A stretch of 64,000 nt of DNA from Dreissena polymorpha (Eukaryota > Mollusca > Bivalvia > Myida > Dreissenidae). The notes beneath the pieces are model-generated. The model did no database searches and had not been told where the DNA came from. It worked only from the letters and a program-made list of their open reading frames with translations. Position numbers and translations under genes: made by a program. Positions 13,085 to 25,300 of the stretch are shown in pieces; the stretch's first letter is position 1; each line of letters opens with the position of its first letter. The DNA lies in contig NC_068355.1 in the NCBI RefSeq assembly GCF_020536995.1, positions 121,077,032 through 121,141,031 of the forward strand, in the 5' to 3' direction.

Positions 13085-14066
13085 CAATTTATTTCAGTTG
13101 AAGAGAAATGTCTCACGACGTTTCACGGGTGAGTGAAATGAACCGCGGCATTAAATATACAAGTGTGCTATTATTGGTTTTGTTTGTGTTTGTTTCATAT
13201 GCTTTTTATAGAAAATCTTGAAAGTAACGAAAGTAAGCTTTTTGTTCAGGATATTGAATATCGATTTCATTCCACGAGTGATCCTATTACCTTATTTACT
13301 ACGCATGATTTAAACATCGATATACTGATATCAGTTTTTGAAGCTAATATAATCGGAGCAATACATACACTTGTGCTATGTTGTGGACATTTTTTGTTTA
13401 TTTCATCTGAAAATTAACTAACAGCATAAATATGTATTGAAGAAAAAACTTACGCAAAAGGACGTTGGTGATCATGTAAGTTGAAATTACGTAAAACGTT
13501 TTAGAAACCGTCCATGTAATCCATCTATGTGAATTATCAGTTAAAAAGGCACGTATTGGAGTAGAAAGAAATGCTGGTATTATCAACACCAAACCATTTA
13601 AAGGACTTGGTCATATCACAATGTGCGATCTGGATTTTTTTTGTTTGCGCATGAAATAAACACATTGTACTTCGAATTGTTTGATTAGTACACGCGCATT
13701 ATTAGTTCGTGTGGACTTGAAATGCACATCAATAGGAGTAGCGAAAGTGTAGTTATAAGTGATCATTTTACAGACAGCTCGTCTATTTAAAAAGACATAC
13801 GATGTACTGAATGTGAAGGTTGGTGTTACACTGTAGTCCTTGGAGTAAATACTATACGTTTGAATTAATGTATGAAGTATGCATATTGACATCTTCAATC
13901 TACTGACTGCTTAAATGTTACAGAATATGGTTCGGTATTATAACCATTGAACAATGTTTTCCTTATTCAAAACATATTTGTCCGCAGTGTACAAATCTCA
14001 ATTTTGATCAACCTAAAAAGATGATGAGACAAAATTTGAACTAAAGATTTATTTTAAATTACAAAC
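13085..14066 (+). repeat. Paralogous 5' block upstream of P450 exon copy 1
   Basis: Several stretches match the sequence upstream of the other two P450 first exons: atttatttcagttgaagag (compare 31610), aatatcgatttcattccacg (compare 17785 and 31772), a ttacgtaaaacgtt region (compare 18005 and 31995), and aaagatttattttaaat just before the start codon. The exon was therefore duplicated together with about 1 kb of its 5' sequence. A promoter may lie here but no box can be fixed with confidence. Confidence 0.6.
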
Positions 14067-14464
14067 ATGTTGACTTCATACCTTACGTTCGCGAATCTCG
14101 GACTTCTGTGTGTGATTATCCTCGCATCTTTCGTCTTGTGTTTATCCCGACGTGCTCGAGATCGAACGAGACACGGGCCGAAAGGTTACCCTTTTTTTGG
14201 AATATTGTTACAACTCATGCCGTTGAACGTCTTACACAAGACGTTGACGTCAATCGGAAAACGTTACGGACGTACGTTTCAGTTTAAACTACTTGGAGAG
14301 CGAGTCGTAATTTTGCGGACGGTAAGCATCATGAATACGGCTTTCGAAAATGGACGTTTCGACGACAGAAAGCAGCCATTCTTCCAGAAGTATATCCTCA
14401 ACAACAGCGGCTTCGCGTTTGCTGATTACAAAAGCTACGTCTCTGAATTGCGAGATCTGTTCAA
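14067..14464 (+). CDS. Cytochrome P450 N-terminal exon, paralogue 1
   Basis: The exon starts at ATG 14067 and ends at a strong donor (gtaagt from 14465) in phase 2, encoding 132 residues plus two bases. Residues ~5-26 form a hydrophobic membrane anchor. Basic RRARDR follows, then the P450 hinge and PKGYPFFG, and KRYGRTFQFKLLG-x-RVVILRT, the first beta-sheet region of microsomal P450s. FQKYILNNSGFAFADY corresponds to the B-B' region that shapes substrate access. The hinge reads RHGPKG where paralogues have RPGPKG, losing one proline. No other P450 exon follows before the next paralogue at 19409, so this copy is either a stranded duplicate or an alternative first exon. The catalytic and heme-binding parts are not in the window. 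Confidence 0.85.
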
Positions 14465-15587
14465 GTAAGTGATATTAAAGTGACGTGTTCTCATGTTTTG
14501 CATCTTTACCGTTTGTAATTAAATGTCTTAACTTTTAACAGTTAGCCGAAATAAGGAGGGCAATATAGCGAAAGGTTGATACTTTTAACCCAAACAATGT
14601 TGTGATGTTTCTCCGGGAAGTGAACTGTGGTGGTTCGGATTAAATTGCTGAAGCTCAAACATATGGGATAACCCGCAATGTTTTTAATAATGCGTGTTAA
14701 CTTGATTAATAATAGACATAGATTTAAACGAAAATAACAGAAATATTAAAGACTACTCCATCGTTTTCATTTTTTAAATGTTTTATAGTTTTTTAAATGT
14801 AATGTATTTAATATGTTTTACTAACTTACTTATGCTGGTCCTTTCGCTCGTTTTTGAAATTGTGACAAAACGCTGATTAAAAGACCGTTTACCCTAAAGA
14901 TCAACGAACATTTCGTACAGTATTTCGATAAAACAAAGCTAACACATACAAAATCAATCTTCTTTATTTTCGGGACAATATACTCAAGATATGTTCATTT
15001 ACCTAGTAAGTGTTCGAATGTCGTTTGAATAAATATCGTTGCGAGAAAATTAAATGGAATATGGTATGCCACAAAAAACAACTATTATTATATTTTTTTA
15101 AGTACTAATATCGATAGTGAATTTCTTTTTCAGAAAAGTTGATTTTTCGTTATAATTTGAATATTTTTATTCTAAAAGATGTGTTTACTTATCAATATTA
15201 TAGCCACATGCTAACCACCTCCGCTATGCATCATTGAGCATTAACATGTTCATGTTTCTTATGTATATGAAAACAGGTGCGCTTATTGTTGCGTAGAAGA
15301 CACAAGTTAAATAAAAGCAATTGGAAATCGATGAGAATTCATGGAGATGTGCATGTGTTAATAGCATGTATACGTCAGAATATATGTTTGGTATTGCATA
15401 CTCAAAAGTTCGACGCAAGCTCGAACGTTCAATCGGTGAAGGGATAAGTTGGTAACGCCCCTCTTTATAACCTGATAATTGAACTTAATGAACTAAATGT
15501 TACCTTTTGGCGTACCATTCAGCGTATCACCCCAAGTATATCTAGCGTGGAGATTTCAGGTCGTGATTTGTCATACGACGCGAAGCA
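14465..15587. other. Spacer after P450 exon copy 1
   Basis: AT-rich sequence following the donor site. I looked for a second P450 exon like the one at 54389 and saw none. No recognisable repeat. Confidence 0.4.
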
Positions 15588-15805
15588 TATGCATAGCGTC
15601 CAGGAAAAAGCCTTGGCAAACAGCGCAGACCCAGTTGAGACGCCGCGTGATGCGGCGTCTCATCAGGGTCTGCGCTGTTTGCTTAAAGGAATTTCTGTAA
15701 GAAATATTATAAATAAAGAAATAAATATACTAGACATCCCTAATTTTGGAAATAAATTGATCCAATTTACAAGGATGGGAGAGTCCACTAGGCATAAATG
15801 AGTTA
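15588..15805. mobile_element. Family C MITE (hairpin-bearing)
   Basis: This ~220-bp copy contains the inner hairpin gagacgccgcgtgatgcgg...cgtctc and ends aggcataaatgagtta. Better copies at 50187, 52448 and 54014 show terminal inverted repeats acccatttatgcctag / ctaggcataaatgggt. Non-coding. An (ATT)n run lies at about 15868-15884. Confidence 0.75.
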
Positions 15806-16403
15806 CATAAGACCGAATGTTATTATATCAGTTATATCTACGCATGAACCCGTATCATGTTTGCAGCTATTATTATTATTATTATGTTTATTGTCTTCAT
15901 CTTAGCATCTTTTAAGTGTTTCTTGTTAAATGAAATGTACAATTGAAATGTGACCCGTCCATATTGAATGAATCAGCTTTAATAACACAAACAAGTTCTG
16001 CATATTAAATATCCGAAAATGTTCGCCCCAAAAATATGATTCCGAATAAGTCTCTGGGAAATCCGAAACAAATGAAATTGACTAGGTTTAAAGTAATTCT
16101 TTATGTTTATAACTTTTAGGAAAATCGGATAGCTTTAAAATAAGAGACAGTGATCTTAATCTTTGTCTCGTATTCCTTGTTTCAATTTAAAATAAGGAAA
16201 AGTTTGTTACAAACCTTTGCGTTAAGAAATTATGCACATAACTTTATAGTATTTAAGCACCGTTTTATAGCTGCTGCACTGCATAATAATGGTACAGCGT
16301 GCGATAAGAAAAGTTTTTAATACATTACACAATTTATATTACAAAACGATGAGCACAAAGATGCAGAACAAATGTGCGTTTGTAAACGAGCACTGTTGTG
16401 ATA

Positions 16404-16740
16404 GTACCACGTATATATGAGGTGCCCTTACGTGAGGTCGAACTGCGCCAAGCCCTGAGTACCACGTATATATGTGATGCCCTTACGTCAGTTCGAACTG
16501 CATCAAGCCCTGAGTACCACGTATATATGAGGTGATATTACGTCAGTCCGAACTGCCTCAAGCCCTGAGTACCACGTATATATGTGGTGATATTACGTCA
16601 TTTCGAACTGCATCAAGCCCTGAGTACCACGTATATATGAGGTGCACTTTCGTCAGGTCGAACTGAACCAAGCCCCGTGTACCAGCGCCAAGCTTTATGC
16701 ACCACGTGTTTATAAGGTGACCATGCGTCAGCGCACGATT
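16404..16740. repeat. 55-bp tandem array upstream of P450 copy 2
   Basis: The start gtaccacgtatatat recurs at 16404, 16459, 16514, 16569, 16624 and 16679, an exact 55-bp step. Units carry ttacgtcag-ttcgaactg and caagccctga. Related units lie at 21083-21190 and 30705-30800, upstream of P450 copy 3, so the array belongs to the duplicated P450 block. Confidence 0.9.
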
Positions 16741-16974
16741 AACATACCTGTAATTTTCAGGGTTTAAATATGTTATAATTTGCAATTATTTACAGATCTG
16801 AACTGGTTTCCTTCGTCTAAATCCAATATCTATTGAACACTTATAGACCAACACAAGGCATTTAACTGTAATTTTAACCCTTTCGCAACAGTTAGATTTC
16901 ACACTTTATAAGCATGATGAATAAATATATATTCGAAAATGCTTTAATACACCCTTTTAAAATCGTAATCGCTT

Positions 16975-17480
16975 AAAGGGGCCTTTTCACAGATTTTGGC
17001 ATGTTTTGAAGTTTGTCATTGAATGCTTTAAATTGATCAATGTAAGCGTTGGATGTGAAAAGCTCCAGTAAAGAATCAATAATAAAATTAAAAATAGAAA
17101 AAAAAGGTAACCCTCAGCAGGACTCGAACCACTGACCCCTGGTGTCCTGGAGTAAAAAGGCTACCTCTTAGACCACTCAACTATCCTTCCTGATACAATA
17201 TCAGACGTATTTATACTTTATATAAGCAATCCGCATAGTTTCCCAAAATATAACGACAACAACAGAACTCTCCAAATTATTAATTCATTTCGCGTTGCAA
17301 CGCTTTAAAATTTTCGGGTTTTTAAATCGTCAAAAGATGCATATAATGGCAATTTAAGAGCATGGTAAATGTTCAGTATTACTGTTTCCTCACAAATATC
17401 ATAACTAAAACGAAAATTTGCGAATCTGAAAAAACTTTTTTCAATTTTGTCAATTTACCCAAACGTGAAAAGGCCCCTTT
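16975..17480. mobile_element. Family D composite: TIR element with embedded tRNA-like unit
   Basis: Ends are ttaaaggggccttttcac and gtgaaaaggcccctttaa. On the minus strand, about 17107-17189 reads like a tRNA: box A-like gttgagtggtctaagag, box B gtggttcgagtcc. A full body links the two ends. Other copies: 20920 (partial), 30057, 33117 (split), 33805 and a decayed end at 53565. It behaves as a DNA element by its ends but carries a tRNA-type internal promoter. Confidence 0.8.
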
Positions 17481-18454
17481 AATCTAATGGGCACTTTTGT
17501 AACCAATTAAGCATTCAAATGCAATTTCGACATCATAAAACCATTCATGGTTCAAAATTGCATACTGTAAGTGATGTTTTGTACAATTATTTATTATTCA
17601 AGTATGACATCTGGTATGTACTGTATTTATATTAGTTTAACATAATGGTCTTACGACTATACACGCTTGAGTTAAATTATGCGGGACATTAAATAGACTT
17701 GGGTACTTATGTTGCTGATGTTTATACAATCGCCTTTAAAATTAATTTAGCAAGTAATTAGCTGATATTTTACGTTTAGGTTTCGGAATATCGCTATTAT
17801 TCAATGAGTGATCATAATGGCTATATAATTAAGCATGTCGTTAGTCTATTTAAATCAATCTTTTAAGTGAATTTAATTAAAATGACTTGCGTCCGGTTGT
17901 GTATATGTTTGTTAATTTCATCAGAAACGTGCAGTTAAACAAAAATAATTATATCATGAGACACTGACTTACAATTACGTAGATGAACAATCCAGTGGAA
18001 ATAACGTAAAAAGTTGCGAAATCGTTTCATCAAATCCGTCTATTTTTTGTTACAGCTATGAAAAGCGCGTTAGTCAGTAACAAGAGAAGTTTATTATATC
18101 GGGAAAAACATTTCAAGTTGTTAAAACATTTCAAGTTGTTAATCGTCTGACAATCGGCGATTTGAAGCTGAGAGCGCATGAAATAAACCACTGATGCTTA
18201 GAATTGCTTGCTTTATAGACGCAAATTATTATCTTTCTATTTTTTCTGCAATTCACATTTTTGGATTTGTTAGCGTCTTATTATTTTATATAATTATTAG
18301 TTTTACAAAGATGTTATTAGTGCTCTATACTTACGTTTAATGTCATTTCCGACTCTTCGTGTTGACTAGCACTCGTTTTTAGTGAAAGCTTTAAAAGCAC
18401 AGAATATTTACATAGCGTATAATCAAATGGTTAATACGGGCTATTGGATTATAG

Positions 18455-19157
18455 GAGTCGCGTTCTGAGAAAACTGGGCTTAATGCATGTGCGTAAAGTA
18501 TCATCCCAGATTAGCCTGTGTAGTCCGCACAGGCTAATCAGGGACTACACTTTCCGCCTAATTTGGATTTTCGTGTAGAAGAGACTTCATTTAAAGTGAT
18601 ATTGTTGGCATCTTAAAGTTTATAGGTGTCTATCGCAACCGTTTTTTTGTGCTTTCACTTTATATACACTTATATGTGTTAATGCAGCATCAACATACTA
18701 AAACAATATCCCGGAAAGAGAATAATAATGCATTTGAATATCAACCGTACTTTCGTTTGACAACTAATCATGCATGTACGAAGTGAACCTAAATTTAGTT
18801 TTAGTGCAGATTCGTTCGTACGACACAAAGACACAATTTTGTTTTACGGATCATTTCGGCTTAGAGGACTGGGTGAGTCATGAAAATATCGAATATAAAA
18901 TATATTTTTATAAACAACTGGTAGCAAGATGAGTTGCAGATAATTGTTCAGTCACCACATTTTAACTAACTATTTTGACCTGTTAATTATTTTCATCTCA
19001 ATTCAACAGTGAAAAATGCCCATAATATCACTTTAAACGAAAAATACCATAAAAGCGGAAAGTACCGTCCCTGATAAGCCTGTGCGGACTGCACATGCTA
19101 ATCTGGAACGACACTTTACGCACATACATTAAGCCCAGTTTTCTCAGAACGCGACTC
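18455..19157. mobile_element. Palindromic MITE (family A), split by an insertion
   Basis: The left arm begins gagtcgcgttctgagaaaac and the right arm ends with gttttctcagaacgcgactc. The arms are separated by a 438-bp TTAA-flanked MITE at 18595-19032. Removing that insert and one TTAA restores the arrangement seen in the intact copies at 25289 and 59731. Confidence 0.85.
18595..19032. mobile_element. TTAA-flanked MITE, copy 1
   Basis: Inverted ends agtgatattgttggc / gcccataatatcact are bounded by TTAA at 18591-18594 and 19033-19036. A shorter copy at 49841 shares the body (atcgcaaccgtt, tcccggaaagagaa, tgaaaaatgccc). TTAA duplications are typical of piggyBac-like, Kolobok and Sola3 elements; which applies is not known. 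Confidence 0.8.
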
Positions 19158-19408
19158 GTAGGGTTGGTGTTGAATAGTATTGGATGAAGTAAATAATTTA
19201 CATATAAATAAATATATCAGCTATGAATATATACACCTACAATCTACCGACTTATTTAAGTAATAGAGTAAAATCGGTATTAAAACTATTTAATAATTCT
19301 TTCCTTACTAAAGAAAGATTTCTCCAACGAAAGTAAATTTCACAACAGATTGACCTTATATGATGAAAAGAAATATTTTTAGTCAAAGATTTATTTTAAA
19401 TGTTCAGC

Positions 19409-19806
19409 ATGTTGACTTCATACCTTACGTTCGCGATCTTCGGACTTCTTTGTGTGATTATCATTGTATATTTCGTCTTCGTTTCATCCCGACGTGCTCG
19501 AGATCGTAAGAGACCCGGGCCGAAAGGTTACCCATTCTTAGGGATATTCTTACAACTCAATCCGTTTAACGTTTTACACAAGACGTTGACGTCAATCGGA
19601 AAACGTTATGGACGTACGTTCCAGTTTAAACAACTTGGAAAGCGAGTCGTAGTGTTGCGAACGGCAAGCATCGTTCACACGGCATTCGAAAATGTGCATT
19701 TCGACGACCGAAAGCAACCGTTCCTGCAGAAGTATATCCTCAACAACAGCGGCTTTGCGTTTGCTGATTACAAAAGCTACGTCCCGGAATTGCGAGCTCT
19801 GTTTAA
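19409..19806 (+). CDS. Cytochrome P450 N-terminal exon, paralogue 2
   Basis: This exon encodes 132 residues plus two bases, with donor gtaagt from 19807 in phase 2 exactly as in the other two copies. ATG 19409 is chosen over 19400 because it aligns with the paralogues' starts (MLTSYLTFA). It has the membrane anchor, RRARDRKRPGPKGYPFLG hinge, KRYGRTFQFKQLGKRVVVL and FLQKYILNNSGFAFADY. It is close to copies 1 and 3 along the whole exon, with changes spread as substitutions rather than frameshifts, so coding has been kept since duplication. No further exon is seen before copy 3. Confidence 0.85.
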
Positions 19807-20919
19807 GTAAGTTAAAACCGCCATAATAAAGGGATTTTTTCCGCATTATTTTGCATGTTTAACGTTTGTTATCACATGCCTTAACTCTGTAGATTTAATG
19901 GATATGAAGAGTTCAAAATAGCAGATACAGGCAGATAGTATTAAACTCAACTTTTTTGTTAATGTTTAATTGGAACTGGTGTGGTATGGACCCAACTTGC
20001 GTAGCTTTAAAATCTATGATGTTTTTAGTTGCCCGCCAATTTGTATATCATGCGTATTTACTTGATAAATTAAAGACGCACATTTTTACGAAAATAAACA
20101 GATATATTAGCGAGTATCACATGTTTATTTTTTTCTATGTTAATCATTATCAAGCAGTTTTGGATGTTTGCTCACTTATTATGTGTTGTTTTTCTTCCTT
20201 TTTGAAATTGTGGCAAAAAGTTGATTTATGCCAAAATGTTATTTAAGCAAGTCTCTTTGAGAAGAACAGTTATCTGAGTTGCAAAATGGATATATAAAAA
20301 TGTGAGATATACCGCAAAGAAAGAACATTAAAAAAAATATTCAAACGTGCGACTGAAACTTATGTGTATACAAATCTTTAAAAGATTAGTTGATCATACA
20401 TCGAAACAGACAATATAGCGCTTTAATAAATCTGATCGTTGCTTTTTTTTAAACAGGTTAAAGAAGTGATTGTGGTGGGAATTTTTTTTGAAATTCCATA
20501 GTAAAATAATACATGTTTCAATTAGCATGTTCTGCTTAAAATAAAAGCAATGAGTGATTTTGTTTCACGGAAGATTTCTTTATTAATTATTTTACATTAC
20601 AGTTAAAAGACTGTTGCAGGTGCGAAAAAAGGTTTTAAATCAATGTCAGTTTCATACATTATTAAAAGGTTGAAAATGGCAACCTGGCTGATAACTTAGT
20701 TTGTTAAAACGCACTATGTGACTAGAAAAGGCCATAGATATATCAGCTTATTCCACTTGCTTGTTCGATCGGCTACCCGTGTGACTTCCAAAAGCACCTG
20801 TGTGCGATTATCGGACGAATACCGGCGAAGACGAATTATATTACTCTATGGTTTCGAATGTAACAATTAACTCTCAATTTTACACTGAACAACAGCCGAC
20901 TAAAAGGTACAATGCCTTT
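19807..20919. other. Spacer after P450 exon copy 2
   Basis: AT-rich sequence. I found no second P450 exon and no repeat that I can name. Confidence 0.4.
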
Positions 20920-21082
20920 AAAGGGGACCTTTCACAGATTTTGGTATTTATTGAAGTTTGTCATTAAATGCTTTATATTGATAAATGTAAACATTGGATC
21001 TAAAAAGCTCCAGCAAAACATCAAGCATAAAATTTAAAAAAAAAAAGGAAAAAAAAGTAGCCCGCAGCAGGGCTCTAACCTT
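20920..21082. mobile_element. Family D element, 5' fragment
   Basis: It starts taaaggggacctttcacag and follows family D (tttatattgataaatgtaaac, gctccagcaaaa) into the beginning of the tRNA-like part (cagcagggctctaacc). It then stops abruptly at 55-bp-array sequence, so the copy is truncated. Confidence 0.7.
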
Positions 21083-21190
21083 TGCGTTACGGCGAACGTC
21101 TCCAAGCCCCGCGTACCACGTGTATATGAGGTGCGCTAAGCCCTGAGTACCATGAATATATGACATATCCTTACGTCCCGGCAAACTGAA
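21083..21190. repeat. Remnants of the 55-bp array (left of insertion)
   Basis: Two degenerate units (gcgtaccacgtgtatatgag, gagtaccatgaatatatga). With 30705-30800 they flank the nested element block, so one array was split by the insertion at 21227-30669. Confidence 0.65.
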
Positions 21191-22317
21191 ACATGCCCCT
21201 GTGACAAGTACCGCGGAAATTGTATACAGTCAATCTTGTATTTAGAGACCCCTACAGGGAGTAACCAAAGTGGTCTCTTAATAAAATGGTTTTAAGTTTA
21301 AAAAAGGCCATTTGTGATGAATGCGGACCTTTGATTTTAAATCCAGATATCGGATTATCTCTTTTTGACACAGCGATTTCTGCTTTTGTAATCAAATGAA
21401 TCTAAATATAAATAAAATTAATAAAACAATTTGTTACTTAAAATAAGTTGTATTTGTTCTCTCTAATTTAACATACAGTGTACATTGTTAGCACGGAGAA
21501 TGGGTTTTTTCCGACTCCAAACTCATTCGCGATTTAATTTACGTGCACTTTTACTCTTCGACACTTCACATACCCGAATTTTCTCATTTTAACGTTTATA
21601 CTTTCCGTTTTGACATTTTAATTTCTGCATGTAAGCTTATATATAACTGACTCGATTATGGTACATATGGAAATAAATAAAACACCTTGATTTAAAACTA
21701 AATAAACACGCCTGAATGGACAATTTGCTTACACAAACTAATTAGCATAATAACAATTACATTTTTTAATGAACATATTTCGCTACATGTTACCGATTAA
21801 TTATTTTTTACACCTCTCGAGAACACTGTGAAAATTTTTGTCGCGTCGGCGCATTGTTTCTGCAATAAAATCGGCGATCAAATTTGTCACTTAACGTCCC
21901 AGATAGTAAACTCTTTAACCCGTAGACTGTTGGCAATACCTCATTGTATTATTCGACACCACAAAATGATACGCAGTCAGCATTAACACCGGTCAGAACC
22001 GGCCATCGAGACAAAGGAAAATGGCTGGTGTGAAATCACAACAAAGGTGTCATCGTTCATGTTATCGGCTTAGATAAACAATCAACACTGCTTTGTCCCT
22101 GAACGGTCAACAGATTTACCAATTTTACCTTAGGCCACAACAAATTGATTAAATGTTCGTCGGATTTGCCGCACCTAAAAATCTTAAAACTAAATAAAAA
22201 TATTTTTATTTTTATTTCGCGCCCGCAGCAACAATTTTGCTCCGCATGTATTTGTTTACAGATTTAGTTTAATTTAGCCTACGTATTTTACGACTTTTAT
22301 AACGCTTTGCGATAATA

Positions 22318-25300
22318 ATGAGATTGGTTTATGGTAAAATAATGGCGGCGCTCGTCTGCATAGTCGTGTCGGCGAAAGACACCAATGGTAATTCAATTTT
22401 TTCTCCTGTGGCAATGTGTCACCGGATTACGGACGATTTTAGCGATTTATTCATCGCAGCCGCATCATCATCAGGCCTCGAAATGTCGCCCGAATGCGTG
22501 AATTCTGTAAATATCTGCAGTAAAGTTGGTAGTAGCGATAGAATAAAAATTTCGAACATCAACATGCAACTAAATGTCGCAGTAGAACTTGACAAAAAAA
22601 TGGTCGAATATACAATTAATTCTGCACGACTTCCATCAACAAGTTCAAACTCCAATGCATTCACAGTTTTAATGAACAAGTCCAAGGTATACATTATGCC
22701 CAAAAAATATGAAGTAAACACAAGCTCAAAAGTAAAGAAACTTTCTGGTCCACAACAACTGTACTGCGACTTGATTGATTGGGCCCAAAGTACTGGGTGT
22801 GGATGGCCATCTAATATTGTCGAGGACAGTGGAAAACAAGCCCTAAAATCTCTCAGCAATGCCTTGTGGTACGTAGATCACTGCCATGCAAGACTGAAAG
22901 ATGCCAGTTGTCATGTTCCAACTGAATTAAACAAATTTCAAAATTACAACAGCTACAAATTACTTAGGCACAGACCACCTATTGTAAAGGCAGCCAGACT
23001 TGGCGAATTGGTTGGTGATCTATACTCCGCCCTTAGTTTGCCATCATTGAGTGATAAACGAAACACAGTGTTAGCCAAAATCATGGGTGAATTAGCAGAA
23101 TCTCTAAAACAATACAAAGACAGACTTGAAAATGATAACCAAAAACACCAAAACATAAGTCATAAAAGAGAAACAGCTAACTGCGGTGACTCGAACTCGG
23201 TTTGCATAGATCCTGTAACACCGTCCAATGTTAAAGAAGAATATAGTCATTTAAACCAGACAGTAGTGAAAACATCAGATTATACCTATGTGCACCTTGA
23301 CAAGTTTTGTCCCGATAATCGTATTGAACGTCGCAAATTCATCAAAAACCTTCGTTTGTCCAAACCGATTATGTTGTATAGGGTTGCTTATGGAGGAAGC
23401 ATAGGAACATTAAATTTCATTTGGAGTGTTCCAGTAGGTCAAACAGAAGACAAAACATCCCGCAACATGAAAGTTATCTCTCAAATTTCAGAAGATCTTC
23501 CGACGTTCTCAAGCAGGGCTATGAGACAAGAATTTATTGACAAGTTTATAAGTTATGTGAAATGCCCAAAGTCAGTCGTTAGACACATGTATTTTAGCCT
23601 AACAGGGCATGAAGAAAGTGCCAATTCTTCCAGTGAAAAAGAAATTAATGAAAGGGTGTCGAAGATCATAGGCGCAGATGACTCTCAGTTATTGATTGAT
23701 TTACGAGCAACTAATGGCTCTGATACATATTATGATGCCTTTTTTGAAGAAATGGGAAAGTTCTTTGAAGAACAGGTTTTACAGGTCAGTGAAAGACGAA
23801 AATGTGATGAAATGTATTTGCCATTGGCAATTTCAATAGAGACTTTAAAGAATGACATTTGTAAAAGAGTGCCTGATGGAACACCCATTCCTAGCAATGA
23901 AACGATCCGACTGCAGTTTTGTCCCAGTAATCCATTTCATAAGACTGCTTTAAGGTACACTGGTCAGTTCAATGTTAAATTCCGTGTGCAGACACGCCAG
24001 GCAAGAGTTTCACATCCTGATTCACACTATGCTGCAAAATACTTTCAGTATATGAAAGAATTTTGTGTGATGTTTAGAGACAGTGCTATGTTCTTATGCA
24101 TGGACGACAAGGCAATAGTTCCAGTGGGAGAACCAGGAATCCCTATATCAACTGGAGTAAGAGGGCATAACAAGGTTCTAACACCTTCAGAGGGACCTGT
24201 ATTAGTTGCAACTGACCATGATTTTCATCTTTGCGGTCTTGTTCCTTCAGTTGTTCTTGTCACAGAAATTCCTAGGGACTCGAAAGACAGCTTCTTTTCA
24301 GGGGACATGCATGTGACAACAAAAGAAAAGGTATTCAGCCCATCTAGCCCATTTAGACATGCTGCTGAAGTTATTGAACTCGTAAGATTAAATGATGCCT
24401 ACTCTTCAGATGGATTAAATTTGAGAACCCCAATCATGTGCCTTTATACTGATGGAGGACCGGATCATAGAGTCACTTATGAAACGGTTAAGTTGTCGCT
24501 CACTCTTATCTTCATGCATTTAGATTTGGACATGCTAATTGCACTCCGAACGGCACCATCACATAGTTGGACCAACCCAGCTGAACGTTGCATGTCCATT
24601 TTAAATTTGGCCTTGCAGCATGTTGCGCTAGACAGAAATGAAATGGAAGAGAAGTATGAACAGATGGTTAAAAACTTGTCTTCTCTAACTGCAGTAAGAA
24701 ACCAAGCCAGACTAAAAGATGGTCTGAAAGAGGCTTTCAAGAAAAGTATGGAACCAGTGGTTGATCTTGTGAACAAACGTTTCTCACAAATGAGCTTGAA
24801 AGGAAACCCTGTTAAAACTTTGAAAGGGGTATCAGATGAAGAGATCACATCCATCTTAGATATCACTGGTGTTGGCTTTGGAGCAGATAGTCCAGTAGCC
24901 ACAGCTGACACAAAAAGCGCTGAATTGAAGAAAAGCAAGCATCTGCAGGTAAAACAAACTAAATTTATTTTTTAAAGAAAAATGCATAGATAATGTCCTG
25001 CTTGTCTGGAAATGATATAATAATTGTTGTTCTCAGTAAAATTATATTGATATAACTGTATATTGCCCTCTACTAAAATTGCTTATGGTCACTGGTTACA
25101 TAATGCATATTAATATTAGTTTTTAATATGTCACTTCCAATTTAAGTATTTGTTTCGCATTAAATTAATATGCGCCAGTGCGTATACTATTATCTGACAG
25201 AAAAACAAATAAAGGTTTTTAACATTCAACCTTAAAATATGCATCTGGCACAGGCAAGCAATTTGTCTAGGTTATGGAAAGTTTAACTGTGTCGCTTTCT

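Larger units (their letters stand above)
17490..19408 (+). repeat. Paralogous 5' block of P450 copy 2, interrupted
   Basis: Sequence around 17490-18060 and 19170-19408 matches the region upstream of P450 copies 1 and 3 (accaattaagcattcaaatg against accaattagacatttaaac at 31490; caatccagtggaaat shared with 31985). A palindromic repeat carrying a MITE (18455-19157) was inserted between the distal block and the start codon. Confidence 0.55.

Noticed and set aside
17107-17189. Functional tRNA gene on the minus strand
   Set aside because: Box A and box B are present but the cloverleaf stems do not pair well and the unit recurs inside family D mobile elements.
22419-24938. Minus-strand frames of 146, 67 and 153 residues opposite the transposase exon 1
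   Set aside because: Shadows of the long + strand coding exon; same in copy 2.
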